Counted from the first letter of the stretch, positions 42,053-53,877 are shown. The stretch is 64,000 bases of DNA from Herbaspirillum sp. WKF16 (GCF_028993615.1 NZ_CP118632.1:1798001-1862000); one strand, 5' to 3'. Numbers and translations are program-made. Notes: generated by a model from the letters alone, not told the origin.

Positions 42053-43405
42053 TCAGCCGGCCAGCAAGCCTTCCACCGCCAGCGCGATGGACAGCAGGCG
42101 GCGGTCGTTGCCGCCTGGCGCGGCCAGCGACAGGCCGACCGGTGCCTCGCCCGGCCGGTGGCAGGGCAGGGAGACCGCGCAGCCGTCCAGGAAGTTGATC
42201 AGGGTCGGGTTGCGCAGGATGGCGCCGTTGGCGCCGTAGTAGGCCTCGTCGCTGGCCAGCAGGTCGGCGATCTTCGGCGCCACTACCGGCACGGTCGGCA
42301 TCACCAGGGCGTCGAAGCCGTCCAGCTGGGCCTCGGTATTGGCGATCCAGGCGCGTCGCGCGTGGATCACGTCGAGCAGGTCGGCCGCGCCCATCTCCTT
42401 GCCGCGCAGGATGCGCGAGACCACGCGCTGGTCGTAGCCGTCCTTGTTCTCGGCGATCAGCTCGCGATGCCAGGCGTAGGCCTCGGCGGCGGTGAAGCCG
42501 CCCTTGGCGTTGATGGCCGCCAGTTCGCCGAAGGCCGGCACGGCCTTCTCGACGACCACCGCGCCGGCCGCCGACAGCTTGGCCAGCGCCGCGCGGTAGG
42601 CCGCGCCGACCTGCTCGTCCATGCCGTCCAGCACCACGTTGGTCGGCGCCAGCAGGCGCAGGCCGCGCAGCGTGTGGGGAATGGGCGCGGCGTAGTCGTC
42701 GCCGGACAGCACCGCGTCCATGATGGCGCAGCACTCGACCGAGGCGGCCAGCGGGCCGATCGAATCCAGGTATTCCGACAGCGGCAGCACGCCTTGCATC
42801 GATACGCGTGAGGCGGTCGGCTTGAAGCCGGTCAGGCCGTTGAAGGCCGAGGGGATGCGCACCGAGCCGCCGGTATCGGAGCCGACGGCGGCGAAGGCCA
42901 TGCCGTCGGTTACCGAGATCGCCGCGCCGGAGGACGAGCCGCCGGGGATACGGCCGCCGTCCGCCTCGCGCTGCCAGGCGTTCTTGGGCGTGCCGTAGTG
43001 CGGGTTGATGCCCAGGCCCGAGTAGGCGAACTCGGTCATGTTGGTCTTGCCGATCACCACCGCGCCGGCGTTGATCAGCTTTTGCACCGCAGCCGCGTTG
43101 GCGCGGGCCGCCGGCTTGCCGCGCAACACCACGGAACCGGCCGTGGTGGTCTCGCCGGCGACGTCGAACAGGTCCTTGACCGACACCGGCAGGCCGTCGA
43201 TGGGCGAGCGGCGCAGCCCGGCCGCGCGCAGCGCGTCGGAGGCCCGGGCGGCGGCGCGCGCCTGGTCGGCGTAGACGCTGGTGAAGACGCGCGCGCCTTC
43301 GCCGTTGGCATCGGCGATCCTGGCCAGCGCCTGTTCGGTCAGTTCAACGGAGGTGGTGCGGCCGGCGTCGAGGTCGGCGGCGAGTTGGGAGAGTTTGGGG
43401 AACAT
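42053..43405 (-). CDS. Amidase-signature family hydrolase
   Basis: 450 residues. The Ser-Ser-Lys triad of the amidase signature family is present: Lys in PVSVKDLFD (~77), then PGGSSSGAA (~153) and GSDTGGSVRIPSAFNGL (~172), the last containing the nucleophile Ser. Relatives hydrolyse aryl or aliphatic amides, allophanate or glutamyl-tRNA intermediates; there is no GatB or urea-carboxylase partner nearby. It is the last gene after an MFS permease and a DUF2848 gene on the same strand, separated from the latter by a REPIN-like element. A catabolic amidase for an imported amide is most likely. Confidence 0.88.
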   Translation of the reverse strand: MFPKLSQLAADLDAGRTTSVELTEQALARIADANGEGARVFTSVYADQARAAARASDALRAAGLRRSPIDGLPVSVKDLFDVAGETTTAGSVVLRGKPAARANAAAVQKLINAGAVVIGKTNMTEFAYSGLGINPHYGTPKNAWQREADGGRIPGGSSSGAAISVTDGMAFAAVGSDTGGSVRIPSAFNGLTGFKPTASRVSMQGVLPLSEYLDSIGPLAASVECCAIMDAVLSGDDYAAPIPHTLRGLRLLAPTNVVLDGMDEQVGAAYRAALAKLSAAGAVVVEKAVPAFGELAAINAKGGFTAAEAYAWHRELIAENKDGYDQRVVSRILRGKEMGAADLLDVIHARRAWIANTEAQLDGFDALVMPTVPVVAPKIADLLASDEAYYGANGAILRNPTLINFLDGCAVSLPCHRPGEAPVGLSLAAPGGNDRRLLSIALAVEGLLAG

Positions 43406-43500
43406 GGTCGGTTCTGTCTCTGGTGTTGCGTGGATGGATGCGCAGGGCGAGGGGAGAGTATCGCATCAAACGGCGCTGCGTTTGGGTGACGCTTCAACGC

Positions 43501-43607
43501 CGCTGGGTCCCGGCCTGCGCCGGGACGACAGGCAAGGAATGGGCTCGAAGGACAGAAGGTTCAAACCACCACTTCAGTGTCGTCCCGGCGCAGGCCGGGA
43601 CCCAGCG
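43501..43607. repeat. REPIN-like element: 30-bp perfect inverted repeat
   Basis: Left half 43501-43530 and right half 43578-43607 are exact reverse complements with a 47-bp spacer. Each half also folds alone, with arms GTCCCGGC / GCCGGGAC and a four-base loop. It lies in the 209-bp gap between the amidase and DUF2848 genes. Confidence 0.9.
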
Positions 43608-43614
43608 TCGTCCG

Positions 43615-44292
43615 TCATGCCATTTCGGGCAGCGATTCCGTCACATAGCTGTGACGCAGCGAACGATTGCGGCGTGGATCGAACAGTTCCATGGTGAACG
43701 ACGCCGCGGGACGGATGCCGCCGATGGCGCCGACCGTGCCGCAGGTCATGCCGCAGCCCTCGGGCAGGATGGCCTGGCCGTCGGTGAAGCGTGCGATCAG
43801 GTCGGACGGCGTGCGCAGCGAGGCCAGCGGACCTTCCTGGTACAGCACGGTGGAACCGTTTTCTTCGATCCAGGAGCGGATCACCAGCTCGTCCCAGTAG
43901 TCGGCGACATCGGCCAGCTTCCAGGCGGAGGCGGCCACCGGCTTGATGCAGGCCTGCTTGGAGAAGGCCACGCTGTGGGCTTCGAGCTTGCGGTCGGTGT
44001 GGTCGGAGGCGATCGAGACATACAGTTCGCCGCCGGCGTTGAAGACGAAGGTCTCGACCTCGCCGGAGGATTCGCCGCCCAGCACCTGCACGTCGCGATC
44101 CTGCGACAGCTGGTTGGCGGACACACGGTAGAACAGCGGCACGGCGCTGGGGCGCGAGATGCCCAGAGCTTCCAGCTCTTCGATGTGGTGCTCGATGGCG
44201 GCCATGTCGCGGCCGGCCCAGCCGGCGATGACCAGGTTCTTCAGGTCGGCGTCGACGACGGTGTTGTCGGGGAGGGAGAAAGAGAGCTTCAT
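43615..44292 (-). CDS. DUF2848-family protein
   Basis: 225 residues from ATG at 44292; a GTG three codons earlier is possible. It matches a conserved family of unknown function related in fold to fumarylacetoacetate hydrolase. Notable elements are NLVIAGWAGRD near the start, YVSIASDHTDRKLEAH in the middle and PEGCGMTCGTVGAIGG near the end. The Glu/Asp/His residues of the middle block are plausible metal ligands. It lies between the MFS permease and the amidase genes, so it likely acts on the same imported compound or its product. Confidence 0.78.
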   Translation of the reverse strand: MKLSFSLPDNTVVDADLKNLVIAGWAGRDMAAIEHHIEELEALGISRPSAVPLFYRVSANQLSQDRDVQVLGGESSGEVETFVFNAGGELYVSIASDHTDRKLEAHSVAFSKQACIKPVAASAWKLADVADYWDELVIRSWIEENGSTVLYQEGPLASLRTPSDLIARFTDGQAILPEGCGMTCGTVGAIGGIRPAASFTMELFDPRRNRSLRHSYVTESLPEMA

Positions 44293-44361
44293 GATGTTCA
44301 CTTCACAACGATTGCGGGGGCAGGATCGCCGGAGCCGCCGAGCGGATCCGGCGAAAAAGGG

Positions 44362-45675
44362 TTACTGCTTCTTGACGAACACCACCACCAGGAAGCTGGC
44401 GAGGAATTCGAGCGCGGCCACGAAGTACAGGCCGGAGGAGAGCGAGCCGGTGCTGGTCTTCAACGCGCCGATCATGTACGGCGCCACGAAACCGGCCAGG
44501 TTGCCGATCGAGTTGATCAGCGCGATGCCGCCGGCGGCCGCAGTGCCGGCCAGGAAGGCGGCGGGGATCGACCAGAACACCGGGAACGCGGCCAGGATGC
44601 CGATGGCGGCCAGCGTCAGCGAGCACAGCGCGACGGCGGCGTTGCCCAGCGACAGGCCGGTGGCGATCAGGCCGATACAGGCGATCAGGGTGGCGATGGC
44701 GCTGTGCATGCGGCGCTCGCCGGTCTTGTCGGAGTGGATGCCGTTCCAGATCATGGCCAGCGTGCCGGCGATGAAGGGGATGGCCGAGATCAGGCCGATC
44801 TGCAGGTTGCCCTTGACGCCGATCTCCTTGATGATCGACGGCGCCCAGAAGGCGATGGTGGCGTTGCCGCTGACCACGCAGAAGTACACCGCGGCGCAGA
44901 TCCACACGCGGTAGTTGGAACAGGCGTCCTTGAACGAGACATGCTTGCCCGGGGCGGTGTTCTCTGCGGCCAGCACGGCGGAGACGGCGTTCTTTTCCGC
45001 CTCCGAGAGCCACTTGGCGTTGGCCGGTTTTTCCGGCAGCCAGGCCAGCACGGCGAAGCCTGCCAGCAGCGACGGGATGCCTTCGATGATGAACAGCCAC
45101 TGCCAGTTGGCCAGGTGGCCGACGCCTTCCATGCTGCTCATGATGAGCCCGGCGATCGGGCCGCCGACGGCGCCGGCGATGGCGAACGAGGTCATGAACA
45201 GGCCGTTGACGCGGGCGCGGCGCTGGGCGGGGAACCAGTAGGTCAGGTACAGCACCACGCCGGGGAAGAAGCCCGCCTCGAAGATCCCCAGCAGGAAGCG
45301 CAGGATGTAGAAGCTGGTCGGCGAGGTGACGTAGGCCATGGCCATCGAGGCCAGGCCCCACAGGATGGTGATGCGGGCCAGCGTCTTGCGCGCGCCGATC
45401 TTTTCCAGCAGCAGGTTGCTGGGCACTTCGAACAGGAAGTAGCCGATGAAGAAGATGCCGGCGCCCAGGCCGTAGACCGCTTCGGAGAACTGCAGGTCCT
45501 GCAGCATCTGCAGCTTGGCGAAGCCGACGTTGACGCGGTCGATCCAGGCCAGCACGAACAAGAACACCAGGAAGGGGATCAGCCGCCAGGCGATCTTGCG
45601 ATAGGTGGCATCCATCTCGGATGCGCCGCCTGCCTTGGCGCCCGGATCGAGCGCGGCGGATGTGGAATAAGACAT
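44362..45675 (-). CDS. MFS transporter, anion:cation symporter (phthalate permease-like) family
   Basis: 437 residues with twelve hydrophobic segments. The ACS-family signature is clear: WIDRVNVGFAKLQM after helix 1, then YFLFEVPSNLLLEKIGAR, GIFEAGFFPGVVLYLTYWFP and GGPIAGLIM. These permeases import organic acids such as phthalate, hydroxybenzoate, tartrate or glucarate with protons. The gene starts a minus-strand cluster with DUF2848 and an amidase. A LysR gene lies upstream on the same strand. The 307-bp gap upstream (45676-45982) holds its promoter region; I see no gene there. Confidence 0.9.
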   Translation of the reverse strand: MSYSTSAALDPGAKAGGASEMDATYRKIAWRLIPFLVFLFVLAWIDRVNVGFAKLQMLQDLQFSEAVYGLGAGIFFIGYFLFEVPSNLLLEKIGARKTLARITILWGLASMAMAYVTSPTSFYILRFLLGIFEAGFFPGVVLYLTYWFPAQRRARVNGLFMTSFAIAGAVGGPIAGLIMSSMEGVGHLANWQWLFIIEGIPSLLAGFAVLAWLPEKPANAKWLSEAEKNAVSAVLAAENTAPGKHVSFKDACSNYRVWICAAVYFCVVSGNATIAFWAPSIIKEIGVKGNLQIGLISAIPFIAGTLAMIWNGIHSDKTGERRMHSAIATLIACIGLIATGLSLGNAAVALCSLTLAAIGILAAFPVFWSIPAAFLAGTAAAGGIALINSIGNLAGFVAPYMIGALKTSTGSLSSGLYFVAALEFLASFLVVVFVKKQ

Positions 45676-45982
45676 GAAACTACCTCCCTAAGTTGTTGAG
45701 CCCGGCCGGCTTGTCGCGGCGCGTGGGTGTCTGGATGTGTGGTTCGCTGGACGATGAGCGGATCCGGCTGTGCTCTTGTTGTTGCCCGGAGCTTGCCGTG
45801 AGGCATGCCGCGGGTGCCGGTCTTAAATTCAGTATGGGGATGGCGGAGGCGCGCTGTCCAACAAGAAAATATGAACAGGAACGATTGAAAAATCTTATGA
45901 GCAAAAGCGGGGCGCGCGATGCCGCATGATGGTGCCGCGCAGCATGGCGGCGGCGCCCGCGCGCGGGACGGAGATAAGGCCG

Positions 45983-46948
45983 TCAGGCCGGGCCGCTGTC
46001 GCCGGCGGCGGGTTTGCCCGCGGCCAGCGGCGAGGGCAGGCGGGCGATCTCGTGTCCCCAATTGAGTGCGAAATCCGAGGCGGTCTGCTGTGCGATGCGG
46101 GCCACGGTCTCGGTCAGCGGATTCTCATGGTCCGAGCGGAAGCAGGCGATCAGCGCCAGCGCGGGAAACTCGGTATCGACCCGCAGCACGTGCAAGGTCT
46201 CTTCGTTGAGCTCGCGCTGGATGATGGCCGGCGGCACCGCTGCGATGCCGAAGCCGTCGGTCGCCAGCCGGATCATGGTGGCCACCGAGGCGATGCAGTT
46301 GACGTGCAGGTTGCCGCGCTCGCTGCCCGAGAACAGCCGCTCGATCACCGCATGCGGCCCCGAGTTGCGCGCAAAGCTGATCACCGGGAAGGCGGCCAGG
46401 TCCGACATGGAGAGCGTCTCGCTGCCGATGTCGAGCTTGGGGCTGCCGACCCAGCGCATCGGGAATTCGCACAGCGCGATATTGCTCACCTGCGGGCCAA
46501 TCACCGGCTCGGCCTGCAGCACCAGGTCGAGGTTGCCCTTGCTGAATTGCTCGTGCAGGTGGATGGTGGTGTCGCTGGCGATCTCGATCTGCAGGCGCGG
46601 GAAGGTCTTGTGCAGGCGGCCCAGGAAATCCGGGAACCAGCTGTGGACGATGGACTCGATCACGCCGATGCGGATCACGCCGGCGTAGACCTGCTTGTCG
46701 GACATGTCGTCCTTCATCTCGCGCATCAGCTTGACCATGCGCTCGGCGTACACCAGCGCCTTGCTGCCGTCGGCGGTCAGCGCCACCTCGCGCGCGCTGC
46801 GGTCGAACAGGCGCACGCCGAAGTCCTGCTCAAGCGAGGCGATGCGGCTGGAGACCGCGGCCTGGGTGGTATGCAGGCGCTCGGCGGTGAGCCGGAAGTT
46901 GCGCAGCTTGGCCAGCCAGACGAAGGTTTCGAGGAAGCGGATGTTCAT
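45983..46948 (-). CDS. LysR-family transcriptional regulator
   Basis: 321 residues from ATG at 46948, chosen because the HTH begins directly (MNIRFLETFVWLAKL); upstream codons lack similarity. The winged helix includes TAERLHTTQAAVSSRIASLE, and the effector-binding domain spans ~90-300. It precedes the MFS/DUF2848/amidase genes in the same direction and is the probable activator of that cluster, with the imported compound as coinducer. The 354-bp region upstream (46949-47302) separates it from the divergent rpiR-like gene. It holds one predicted promoter and otherwise AT-rich DNA. Confidence 0.9.
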   Translation of the reverse strand: MNIRFLETFVWLAKLRNFRLTAERLHTTQAAVSSRIASLEQDFGVRLFDRSAREVALTADGSKALVYAERMVKLMREMKDDMSDKQVYAGVIRIGVIESIVHSWFPDFLGRLHKTFPRLQIEIASDTTIHLHEQFSKGNLDLVLQAEPVIGPQVSNIALCEFPMRWVGSPKLDIGSETLSMSDLAAFPVISFARNSGPHAVIERLFSGSERGNLHVNCIASVATMIRLATDGFGIAAVPPAIIQRELNEETLHVLRVDTEFPALALIACFRSDHENPLTETVARIAQQTASDFALNWGHEIARLPSPLAAGKPAAGDSGPA

Positions 46949-47189
46949 GGCGGATGGCGCGGGCGCAGGGCAAAGTAAGAAGCGAGGGACGAACGGATGC
47001 AACGATGTCGCGCGGTCCGATGGCGGGGCGGCGCGAAGGAGCGTATTTTAGCCGCAGAGCAGGCGCGCGAGAGCCTGTCATTTTTGGTGCGCTGCGATAA
47101 AAATGAATCCGATAACAGTGCATGCGCGGCGCTTTCGCGCGTGCTTCTGGTGCGTCATATCGATATTTGGATTTTGAAAGTATTTTTTC

Positions 47190-47218
47190 TTTACTCGAAA
47201 ATAAAATGAAAATATATT
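47190..47218 (+). promoter_or_regulatory. Sigma-70 promoter candidate of the rpiR-iaaA-gsi operon
   Basis: TTTACT (47190-47195), an exact 17-bp spacer and TATATT (47213-47218) lie within a strongly AT-rich stretch (about 47155-47235) that is unlike the rest of the window. The start codon is about 85 bp further on. Confidence 0.55.
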
Positions 47219-47302
47219 TACATTTTTTGAGATCGGCGCAGGCGTTTTTTTCCTGAAGCACGACGGCAAAAGCTGCCGCAAGGCAACGATATAAAACATT
47301 TC

Positions 47303-48274
47303 ATGGGGCAGGCAGACGGGATGCAACAGGCGAAGAACATATCGCTGCAAGGCGCGGGAGCGGTGGCGCATGCCGTGGGAAAGCTGTATCCGCAGCTCTC
47401 CAAGTCGCACCGCAAGACCGCCGACTACGTGCTGGGCAACCCTTTTCGCGCCGCCACGATGACCATCGACGAGCTCTCCGAGGCGGCCGGCATCTCGGTG
47501 GCCACGGCCAACCGTTTCGCGCATGCGCTGGGCTTCGACGGCTACGCCTCGTTCCGCGCGGCGCTGGTGTCGGACTTCGCCACCACGCTGGCGCCGGTGG
47601 AAAAGCTGCGCGACGAGGTGCAGCGCCCGGCCACCAGCGCCGAGACCATGGCCGCCGCCTTCGAGAACGACATCCGCAACATCGAGGCCACGCGCCGCAT
47701 GCTCACGCCCGAGCATTGCGACCAGGCGGTGGACCTGATCCTGTCGGCCGAACGCATCTTCATCACCGGCTTCGGCGCCTCGGCCTACCTGGCCGGGCTG
47801 ATGGCGCACGCGCTGGAGCCCTACGTGCGCACCGTGTCGTCGGTGGCGCTGGCGGGCGGCCCGTCGCAGGCCGGCCGCCAGTTCTTCAAGCTCGACAGCC
47901 GCGACCTCGTGATCCCGATGGTGTTTCCGCGCTATGCGGCCGACACCGTGTGGCTGACCCAGCGCGCGGTGGAGAAGGGGGCGAAGATCCTGGCCATCAC
48001 CGACACTCCCGGTTCGCCGCTGGTGCCGCTGGCCGACGTCACCATTTACGCCCAGACCGAGCGCGCGCTGTCGCCGACCTCGGACGCGGCCGCGCTGATC
48101 CTGATCCAGGCGCTGTGCGACGCCGTTGCGCACCGCGCCCGCCGCTCGGTGCAGGCCGCCTCGCAAATGGCCGAGTTCGTGCTGCCCTGGCTCTACCTGC
48201 CGCAGCAGCAACAGCGCCCGGCAACGAATCCGGCGGGCAAGCCCGCCAAGAACAAAGGAAAGATCAAAGCATGA
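47303..48274 (+). CDS. MurR/RpiR-family regulator (HTH + SIS domain)
   Basis: 323 residues; ATG at 47321 is an alternative start. The HTH_6 domain (~25-100) includes SKSHRKTADYVLGNP and IDELSEAAGISVATANRFAHALG. A SIS sugar-phosphate-binding domain (~140-270) has RIFITGFGASAYLAGLMAHAL. RpiR regulators sense phosphosugars, MurNAc-6-phosphate in the case of MurR. The stop overlaps the iaaA start (ATGA), so the regulator is cotranscribed and translationally coupled to the peptide operon. A cell-wall-derived effector would fit but is inference. Confidence 0.9.
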   Translation: MGQADGMQQAKNISLQGAGAVAHAVGKLYPQLSKSHRKTADYVLGNPFRAATMTIDELSEAAGISVATANRFAHALGFDGYASFRAALVSDFATTLAPVEKLRDEVQRPATSAETMAAAFENDIRNIEATRRMLTPEHCDQAVDLILSAERIFITGFGASAYLAGLMAHALEPYVRTVSSVALAGGPSQAGRQFFKLDSRDLVIPMVFPRYAADTVWLTQRAVEKGAKILAITDTPGSPLVPLADVTIYAQTERALSPTSDAAALILIQALCDAVAHRARRSVQAASQMAEFVLPWLYLPQQQQRPATNPAGKPAKNKGKIKA

Positions 48275-49260
48275 CGACTCCGGTAATCGCCATCCATGGC
48301 GGCGCGGGCACCATCTCGCGCAGTTCGCTGACAGCCGAGGAAGAGGCGCGCTACCACCAGGCGCTGTCGGCCATCGTGTCCGCCGGACAGGCCGTGCTCA
48401 ACGCCGGCGGCTCGGCGCTGGACGCCGTCACCGAGGCCGTGCGCCTGCTGGAGGACTGCCCGCTGTTCAATGCCGGCCACGGCGCGGTCTACACCAGCGA
48501 GGGCAAGCATGAGCTGGACGCCTGCGTGATGAACGGCGCCGACCTGGAGGCCGGATCGGTGGCCTGCGTCACCAACGTGCGCAACCCGGTGCTGGCCGCG
48601 CGCGCGGTGATGGAAAAGAGCGAGCATGTGCTGCTGGTCGGCCCGGCCGCCGAGGCCTTCGCCGCCGGCAACGGCGTGCAGACCGTCGGCCCCGACTACT
48701 TCCATACCGACGCCCGCCACCAGCAATGGCAGCGCGTGCGCGGGCAATCGAAGGCGATGCTGGACCATGACGCCGCTTCCTTCGCCTTCGCGCACAAGGA
48801 TGCGCCGGCGGAAAAGGCCCCCATCGACCCCGACAACAAGTTCGGCACCGTCGGCGCCGTGGCGCTGGACAAGTTCGGCAACCTGGCCGCCGCCACCTCG
48901 ACCGGCGGCATCACCAACAAGCAGCCCGGCCGCGTCGGCGATTCGCCGCTGGTGGGCGCCGGCTGCTATGCGGCCAACGCCACGGCCGCGGTGTCGGCCA
49001 CCGGCACCGGCGAATCCTTCATGCGCGCCGTGGCCTGCTACGACGTGGCCGCGCGCATGGCCTATGCCGGCCGGTCGCTGGAACAGGCGGCGCACGAGGT
49101 GGTCTTCCAGTTGCTGCCGACGGTTAATGGCCGCGGTGGATTGATCGCAGTGGATGCCCGGGGCAACCTGGCGCTGCCCTTCAACACCGAAGGCATGTAT
49201 CGTGCATATGGCCGCGGCGAGCTCGCGCCCGTGACCGAGATCTACGCGGACCCGGCCTGA
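48271..49260 (+). CDS. iaaA: Isoaspartyl peptidase / type III L-asparaginase
   Basis: 329 residues, Ntn-hydrolase. IAIHGGAGTI marks the N-terminus of the alpha chain. FNAGHGAVYT and ELDACVMNG follow. Autocleavage and catalysis use Thr193 in NKFGTVGAVALD, with STGGITNKQPGRVGDSPLVGAG in the substrate site. It removes isoaspartyl residues from peptides and has asparaginase activity. In E. coli iaaA is likewise the first gene of the gsiABCD operon. Overlaps the regulator gene by 4 bp and is 24 bp before gsiA. Confidence 0.93.
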   Translation: MTTPVIAIHGGAGTISRSSLTAEEEARYHQALSAIVSAGQAVLNAGGSALDAVTEAVRLLEDCPLFNAGHGAVYTSEGKHELDACVMNGADLEAGSVACVTNVRNPVLAARAVMEKSEHVLLVGPAAEAFAAGNGVQTVGPDYFHTDARHQQWQRVRGQSKAMLDHDAASFAFAHKDAPAEKAPIDPDNKFGTVGAVALDKFGNLAAATSTGGITNKQPGRVGDSPLVGAGCYAANATAAVSATGTGESFMRAVACYDVAARMAYAGRSLEQAAHEVVFQLLPTVNGRGGLIAVDARGNLALPFNTEGMYRAYGRGELAPVTEIYADPA

Positions 49261-49284
49261 GCGGCGCCGTCAGGAGAAACAGAG

Positions 49285-51156
<1,872 letters not shown>

Positions 51157-51245
51157 GCGGCGGAGAGGTTTTTTTGTTGTCAATGAAGTCCACCAAGCAT
51201 CTCAACAAGCAGCATCAACCACGCTTCACTGATCAGGAGAGACAG

Positions 51246-52817
51246 ATGTCCGCAATCGCAAAGAGCAAAGCCATGACCGCCGCCAAATGGCTGGCCATGG
51301 GCACCCTGGGCGCCGCCCTGCAATTCGGCGCCGCGAACGCCTTCGCCGCCAAGACGGCGACCGTGGCGGTGGCCTCCACCTTCACCACGATGGATCCGTA
51401 CGACGCCAACGACACCCTGTCGCTGTCGGTGATGAAGTCGTTCTACCAGGGCCTGTACGGCTTCGACAAGGACATGAAGCTGATCCCGGTGCTGGCCGAA
51501 GGCTACCTGGTCAGCAAGGACGGCCTGGAGTACACCATCCGCCTCAAGCAGGGCGTGAAGTTCCACGATGGCACCGTGTTCAAGGCCGATGCCGTGAAGG
51601 CCGTGTTCGACCGCGTCACCAACCCGGACAACAAGTTGAAGCGCTACAACCTCTTCAACCGCATCGCCAAGACCGAAGCGCTCAACGACTACACCGTCAA
51701 GGTCACCCTGAAGGAGCCGTTCTCGGCCTTCATCAACGTGCTGGCCCACCCCTCGGCGGCGATGATTTCGCCGGCTGCGCTGAAGCAGTACGGCAACAAG
51801 GACATCGCCTTCCATCCGGTCGGCACCGGCCCGTTCAAGTTCGTCGAGTGGAAGCAGACCGACTACCTGAAGGTCGCCAAGTTCGACGGCTATTGGAAGC
51901 AGGGTTACCCGAAGGTCGACGAGATCCTGTGGAAGCCGGTGGTCGACAACAACTCGCGCTCGGCCATGATGCAGACCGGCGAGGCGCAGTTCACCTATCC
52001 GCTGCCGTATGAACAGGCCGACCTGCTCAAGGCCAAGAGCAACCTGGACGTGGTGGCCGGCCCCTCCATCATCCAGCGCTACATGTCGATGAACGTGCAG
52101 CAGAAGCCGTTCGACAACCTCAAGGTGCGCCAGGCGATCAACTACGCCATTAACAAGGAAGCGCTGGCCAAGGTCGCGTTCAACGGCTATGCCGTGCCGC
52201 AGGACGGCGTGCTGCCCCAGGGCGTGGACTACGCCTACAAGAGCGGCGCCTGGCCGTATGACGTGAAGAAGGCCAAGGCGTTGCTGGCCGAAGCCGGCTA
52301 CCCGAACGGCTTCGAGACCGAGCTGTGGTCGGCCTACACCCACACCACCGCCATGAAGGTGATCCAGTTCCTGCAGCAGCAGCTGGCCCAGGTGGGCATC
52401 AAGGTCAAGATCCAGGCCCTGGAAGCCGGCCAGCGCGTGGAGCGCGTGGAAAGCTGGCAGGATCCGGCCACCGCGCCGATCCGCCTGTTCTATGTCGGCT
52501 GGTCGTCCTCGACCGGCGAAGCCGACTGGGGCCTGCGTCCGCTGCTGGCCTCGGAGTCCTTCCCGCCGCGCCTGTTCAACACTGCCTACTACAAGAGCGA
52601 CAAGGTCGACGGCGATATCGCCAAGGCCCTGACCGTGTCCGACCGCAAGGAGAAGGAAGCGCTGTACAAGAGCGCCCAGCAGGAAATCTGGAAGGACGCC
52701 CCGTGGGCCTTCCTGGTGACCGAGAAGCTGCTGTACGCGCGCGCCAAGAGCCTCAAGGGCATCTACATCATGCCCGACCAGGCCTATGAGTTCGAGAACA
52801 TCGAATTCGCCAAGTAA
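51246..52817 (+). CDS. gsiB: Periplasmic peptide/glutathione-binding protein
   Basis: 523 residues from ATG at 51246 (CAGGAGAG upstream). A Sec signal peptide ends near [11 protein letters not shown] family 5 features are [27 protein letters not shown] and [14 protein letters not shown]. It captures short peptides for the GsiCD permease. Length and operon position match GsiB. A perfect stem-loop follows the stop, probably raising its mRNA level relative to the permease genes. Confidence 0.92.
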   Translation: MSAIAKSKAMTAAKWLAMGTLGAALQFGAANAFAAKTATVAVASTFTTMDPYDANDTLSLSVMKSFYQGLYGFDKDMKLIPVLAEGYLVSKDGLEYTIRLKQGVKFHDGTVFKADAVKAVFDRVTNPDNKLKRYNLFNRIAKTEALNDYTVKVTLKEPFSAFINVLAHPSAAMISPAALKQYGNKDIAFHPVGTGPFKFVEWKQTDYLKVAKFDGYWKQGYPKVDEILWKPVVDNNSRSAMMQTGEAQFTYPLPYEQADLLKAKSNLDVVAGPSIIQRYMSMNVQQKPFDNLKVRQAINYAINKEALAKVAFNGYAVPQDGVLPQGVDYAYKSGAWPYDVKKAKALLAEAGYPNGFETELWSAYTHTTAMKVIQFLQQQLAQVGIKVKIQALEAGQRVERVESWQDPATAPIRLFYVGWSSSTGEADWGLRPLLASESFPPRLFNTAYYKSDKVDGDIAKALTVSDRKEKEALYKSAQQEIWKDAPWAFLVTEKLLYARAKSLKGIYIMPDQAYEFENIEFAK

Positions 52818-52832
52818 TGCAGTGACGTGAGG

Positions 52833-52860
52833 CGGCGGCGCGCGATATGGCGCGCCGCCG
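52833..52860 (+). promoter_or_regulatory. Intercistronic stem-loop between gsiB and gsiC
   Basis: CGGCGGCGCGC and GCGCGCCGCCG form a perfect 11-bp stem around GATATG with no T-run. This position is typical of mRNA-stabilising hairpins that set binding protein above permease levels. Confidence 0.6.
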
Positions 52861-52948
52861 TCGAGCGACGATTTCAATGGCGGGCAGGGCGAGCCCTTCC
52901 CGCCGGCAAGCGGCAACATCCAAGGTTTGGATACACCGGCGGAGCTTC

Positions 52949-53869
52949 ATGTTTTCCTATGTCATCAAACGCCTGTTAGGGCTGATTCCAACGCTGCTGC
53001 TGGTGGCGGTCCTGGTATTCCTGTTCATCCACCTGCTGCCGGGCGATCCGGCGCGGCTTGCGGCCGGCCCCGAGGCCGACGAGAAGACGGTGGCGCTGGT
53101 GCGCGCCGACCTCGGCCTGGACAAGCCGCTGCCCGAGCAGTTCGTGAACTTCTTCATCAACGCCGCCCAGGGCGACTTCGGCCGCTCGATCCGCACCAAG
53201 CGCCCGGTGGCCGAGGAGATCGGCGCGCGCTTCTGGCCCACGTTGTGGCTGACCCTGGTGGCGATGGTGTGGGCCGTATTGTTCGGCCTGGTCATTGGCA
53301 TCTCCTCGGCGGTCTGGCGCAACCAATGGCCGGACCGGCTGGGCATGACGCTGGCGGTCTCGGGCATCTCGCTGCCGCCGTTCGCGCTGGGCATCCTGCT
53401 GATGCAGGTGTTCTCGGTGCAACTGGGCTGGCTGCCCACGGTGGGCGACGACACCTGGCGTCACTACATCCTGCCTTCGCTCACGTTGGGCGCGGCGGTG
53501 GCGGCGGTGATGGCGCGCTTCACCCGCGCTTCCTTCATCGAGATCCTGCAGGAGGACTACGTGCGCACCGCGCGCGCCAAGGGCCTGACCGAGACCGTGG
53601 TGGTCATCAAGCACTGCCTGCGCAACGCGCTCATTCCGGTGGTCACCATGATGGGTTTGCAGTTCGGCTTCCTGCTGGGCGGTTCGATCCTGGTCGAGGT
53701 GGTGTTCAACTGGCCCGGCATGGGGCGCCTGCTGGTGGACGCGGTCGAGATGCGCGACTACCCCGTGATCCAGGCCGAGATCCTGCTGTTCTCGCTGGAA
53801 TTCATTTTCATCAACCTGGTGGTGGACGTGCTGTATGCCGTGATCAACCCCAGCATCCGTTTCAAGTGA
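52949..53869 (+). CDS. gsiC: Peptide/glutathione ABC transporter permease
   Basis: 306 residues, the same length as E. coli GsiC. Six membrane helices; the DppB-type start [20 protein letters not shown] and PGDPAR loop are present. The ATPase-coupling EAA motif is [22 protein letters not shown] at 52949. It pairs with GsiD encoded 8 bp downstream. Confidence 0.93.
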   Translation: MFSYVIKRLLGLIPTLLLVAVLVFLFIHLLPGDPARLAAGPEADEKTVALVRADLGLDKPLPEQFVNFFINAAQGDFGRSIRTKRPVAEEIGARFWPTLWLTLVAMVWAVLFGLVIGISSAVWRNQWPDRLGMTLAVSGISLPPFALGILLMQVFSVQLGWLPTVGDDTWRHYILPSLTLGAAVAAVMARFTRASFIEILQEDYVRTARAKGLTETVVVIKHCLRNALIPVVTMMGLQFGFLLGGSILVEVVFNWPGMGRLLVDAVEMRDYPVIQAEILLFSLEFIFINLVVDVLYAVINPSIRFK

Positions 53870-53877
53870 GGGGCACC

